6,456 nt of DNA from Burkholderiaceae bacterium. Its GTDB lineage: Bacteria; Pseudomonadota; Gammaproteobacteria; Burkholderiales; Burkholderiaceae_C. Each line of letters begins with the position of its first letter. The stretch's first letter is position 1. The stretch is from assembly GCA_031276435.1 (NCBI GenBank), contig JAISNB010000121.1, positions 1-6,456 on the forward strand, read 5' to 3'. Positions 5,134 through 6,456 of this stretch are shown here, piece by piece. The position numbers were made by a program, and so were the translations under genes. The notes under the pieces were generated by a model. It was not told the DNA's origin and did no database searches. It worked only from the letters and a program-made list of their open reading frames with translations.

Positions 5134-5140
5134 CCCAGTC

Positions 5141-6196
5141 ATGGAAACAGCAACTTACCCCAACAACCGCGCGGACGGCGCGCACCACCAGCAGCAGCAC
5201 CGGCGGCGGCACGGACTGATTGCGCTGCGCAATCTGTTTGTCGGCTTTGTGGTCTTCATCGCCCTTGTCCTGATCGCGGCGTTTTTGCTGGCCGCGTCTG
5301 CCTACGCGCAGCAGGGTGGCAAGGGCGAGCTGCGCATTGGCTATCAAAAAAGCGCCAGCCTGTTCGTGCTGCAAAAAGCCTCGGGCACGCTGGAAAAACG
5401 GCTCGCGCCGCTGGGCTTTGGCGTGAAATGGATCGAATTTCCGGCAGGGCCGCAATTGCTCGAAGGGCTGAACGTTGGCGCGGTGGATGTCGGCTTTGTG
5501 GGCGAAGCGCCGCCCATCTTCGCGCAGGCGGCGGGCGCGCGATTCGTTTACTTTGGCTACGAACCGGCCGCTCCGCATGCCGAGGCCATCCTCGTGCTGC
5601 CGGATTCCCCAATCCAGTCCGTGGCCGATCTCAAGGGCAAGAAGATCGCGCTCAACAAGGGCAGCAATGTGCATTACCTGCTGGTCAAACAGCTTGAAAG
5701 GCACGGCCTGAAAGTCTCTGACATCCAGCCCATTTATCTGGCGCCCGCCGATGGCCGCGCCGCTTTCGAGAGCAAAAAGGTCGACGCCTGGGTGATCTGG
5801 GATCCGTTTCAGGCAGCGGCTGAAAAAGCCATTGGCGCGCGCGTGCTGGCCGACGGCGCACCTGGCGTTGTGAACAACTACCAGTACTACCTGGGCGCGC
5901 GCGACTTCGTGACGAAAAACCCCAGGGTCATCGCCGCACTGTTCGAGGACTCCGTGGCGCAGGGCGCGTGGCTCAAGCAAAACCCGCGCCAGGCGGCCGA
6001 GCGCATCGCGCCGCTGCAAGGGCTGCCCGTCGATGTGGTGGAGCGGTCTTTGCAACGCTACGAATTCAACGTCAAGCCGATCACGCCCGCCGTGGTGGCT
6101 GACCAGCAAAAGATCGCAGACACGTTCTTCGACCTCAAGCTCATTCCCAAAGCCATCCAGGTGAGCGATGCCGTTGTGCCGGGCGCGCAACCCTGA
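5141..6196 (+). CDS. ssuA: Aliphatic sulfonate ABC transporter substrate-binding protein, first copy
   Basis: Periplasmic receptor that binds alkanesulfonates and passes them to the SsuBC transporter, so that SsuD-type monooxygenases can release sulfite when sulfate or cysteine is scarce. The product has 351 residues. Family landmarks: LRIGYQKSASLFVLQ (64-78), GTLEKRLAPLG (82-92), VKWIEFPAGPQLLEGLN (95-111), VGFVGEAPPIFAQAAG (117-132), DLKGKKIALNKGSNVHYLLV (163-182) and PADGRAAFESKKVDAWVIWDPF (202-223). The N-terminus is odd: a 31-residue polar lead rich in His, Gln and Arg (HHQQQHRRRHG, 15-25) precedes a hydrophobic stretch (32-53) and a Sec-type site AYA-QQ (56/57). No other start lies between 5141 and the hydrophobic core. 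A second ssuA-like gene follows after 36 bases, probably in the same operon. The family call is firm; the exact substrates (taurine or other sulfonates) cannot be told. Confidence 0.92.
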   Translation: METATYPNNRADGAHHQQQHRRRHGLIALRNLFVGFVVFIALVLIAAFLLAASAYAQQGGKGELRIGYQKSASLFVLQKASGTLEKRLAPLGFGVKWIEFPAGPQLLEGLNVGAVDVGFVGEAPPIFAQAAGARFVYFGYEPAAPHAEAILVLPDSPIQSVADLKGKKIALNKGSNVHYLLVKQLERHGLKVSDIQPIYLAPADGRAAFESKKVDAWVIWDPFQAAAEKAIGARVLADGAPGVVNNYQYYLGARDFVTKNPRVIAALFEDSVAQGAWLKQNPRQAAERIAPLQGLPVDVVERSLQRYEFNVKPITPAVVADQQKIADTFFDLKLIPKAIQVSDAVVPGAQP

Positions 6197-6232
6197 TTCC
6201 GATTCACGCCACACAAGAGACGGATACACACC

Positions 6233-6456
6233 ATGAACCCCAAAATTTCTTCCCTGTCGCGCCGCCGCCTGATTCAGGGCGCGGCCTCTGCACTTGCACT
6301 GCCCGTTCTGGGGCAGCCCGCCACTGCGGCTGCCGCACCATCGCGCGAATTGCGCATCGGCCATCAGAAAGGCTTGCTGAGTTTGCTCAAGGGCCGGGGC
6401 ACGCTGGAAAAGCGCCTGGCGCCGCTGGGCGTTTCGGTCAAGTGGATCGAGTTCAC
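6233..6456 (+). CDS. ssuA: Second sulfonate-binding protein with Tat-type signal (cut by window edge)
   Basis: The first 74 codons of a paralogue of the preceding gene are present. From the ATG at 6233 the protein begins MNPKISSLSRRRLIQGAASA, with a twin-arginine motif (SRRRLIQ, 9-15) and a mildly hydrophobic core (about 16-26); cleavage is likely near ATAAAA (30-35). The mature part ELRIGHQK...GTLEKRLAPLG...VKWIEF (39-74) matches residues 63-100 of the first SsuA closely, with about two residues fewer in between. A purine-rich stretch (AAGAGACGGA, ending nine bases before the ATG) is a modest ribosome-binding site. The 36-base gap and shared direction suggest co-transcription. Ligand-binding residues lie beyond the edge, so substrate differences from the first copy cannot be judged. 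Confidence 0.88.
   Translation, partial: MNPKISSLSRRRLIQGAASALALPVLGQPATAAAAPSRELRIGHQKGLLSLLKGRGTLEKRLAPLGVSVKWIEF

Noticed and set aside
4339..5142. 267-codon minus-strand frame through the gene-poor region
   Set aside because: Ala/Arg-rich with no family features, and it opposes the better supported plus-strand signals.
4754..6364. Long open frame on the minus strand opposite ssuA (536 codons)
   Set aside because: The plus strand clearly encodes SsuA; the antisense product is Arg/Gln/Ala-rich without family features.

Overview
The window looks like chromosome of a GC-rich betaproteobacterium, most likely of the order Burkholderiales and probably near Comamonadaceae. This is inferred from protein style, codon use (strong G/C in third positions, dense GCGCGC tracts) and gene order; no rRNA or marker gene is present to prove it.

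Layout. Positions 1-539 (minus strand) hold a 5-formyltetrahydrofolate cyclo-ligase that lacks only its extreme C-terminus at the window edge. Its start codon lies nine bases from the start of a divergent gene, a soluble lytic murein transglycosylase (549-2648, plus). A 329-base spacer without a convincing gene follows; it ends in a sharp AT-rich dip that should be the promoter of sbp (2978-3988), a periplasmic sulfate-binding protein. The next 1.15 kb (3989-5140) has no recognisable conserved gene. It does hold a short reading frame ending in five consecutive cysteine codons (4453 or 4324 to 4515), several RNA hairpins or palindromes, a candidate 103-residue protein of unknown function (4611-4922) and a very short Met/Cys-containing frame (4958-5005) ending at a strong hairpin. 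After this come two tandem aliphatic-sulfonate-binding proteins: a complete ssuA (5141-6196) and the start of a second copy (6233 to the edge) with a twin-arginine-type signal.

How it fits together. The right half is a sulfur-acquisition locus: sulfate capture by Sbp, sulfonate capture by the SsuA paralogues. No permease, ATPase or desulfonating monooxygenase gene is inside the window; they may lie downstream or elsewhere. The most interesting signal is the region between sbp and ssuA. A run of five Cys codons just before a stop, sitting in the loop of a hairpin that can be replaced by alternative pairings and lying 95 bases before the next good ribosome-binding site and start, has the arrangement of a cysteine-responsive attenuator ahead of sulfur-scavenging genes. 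That is a hypothesis from the sequence alone; the GC-rich background makes chance pairings common.
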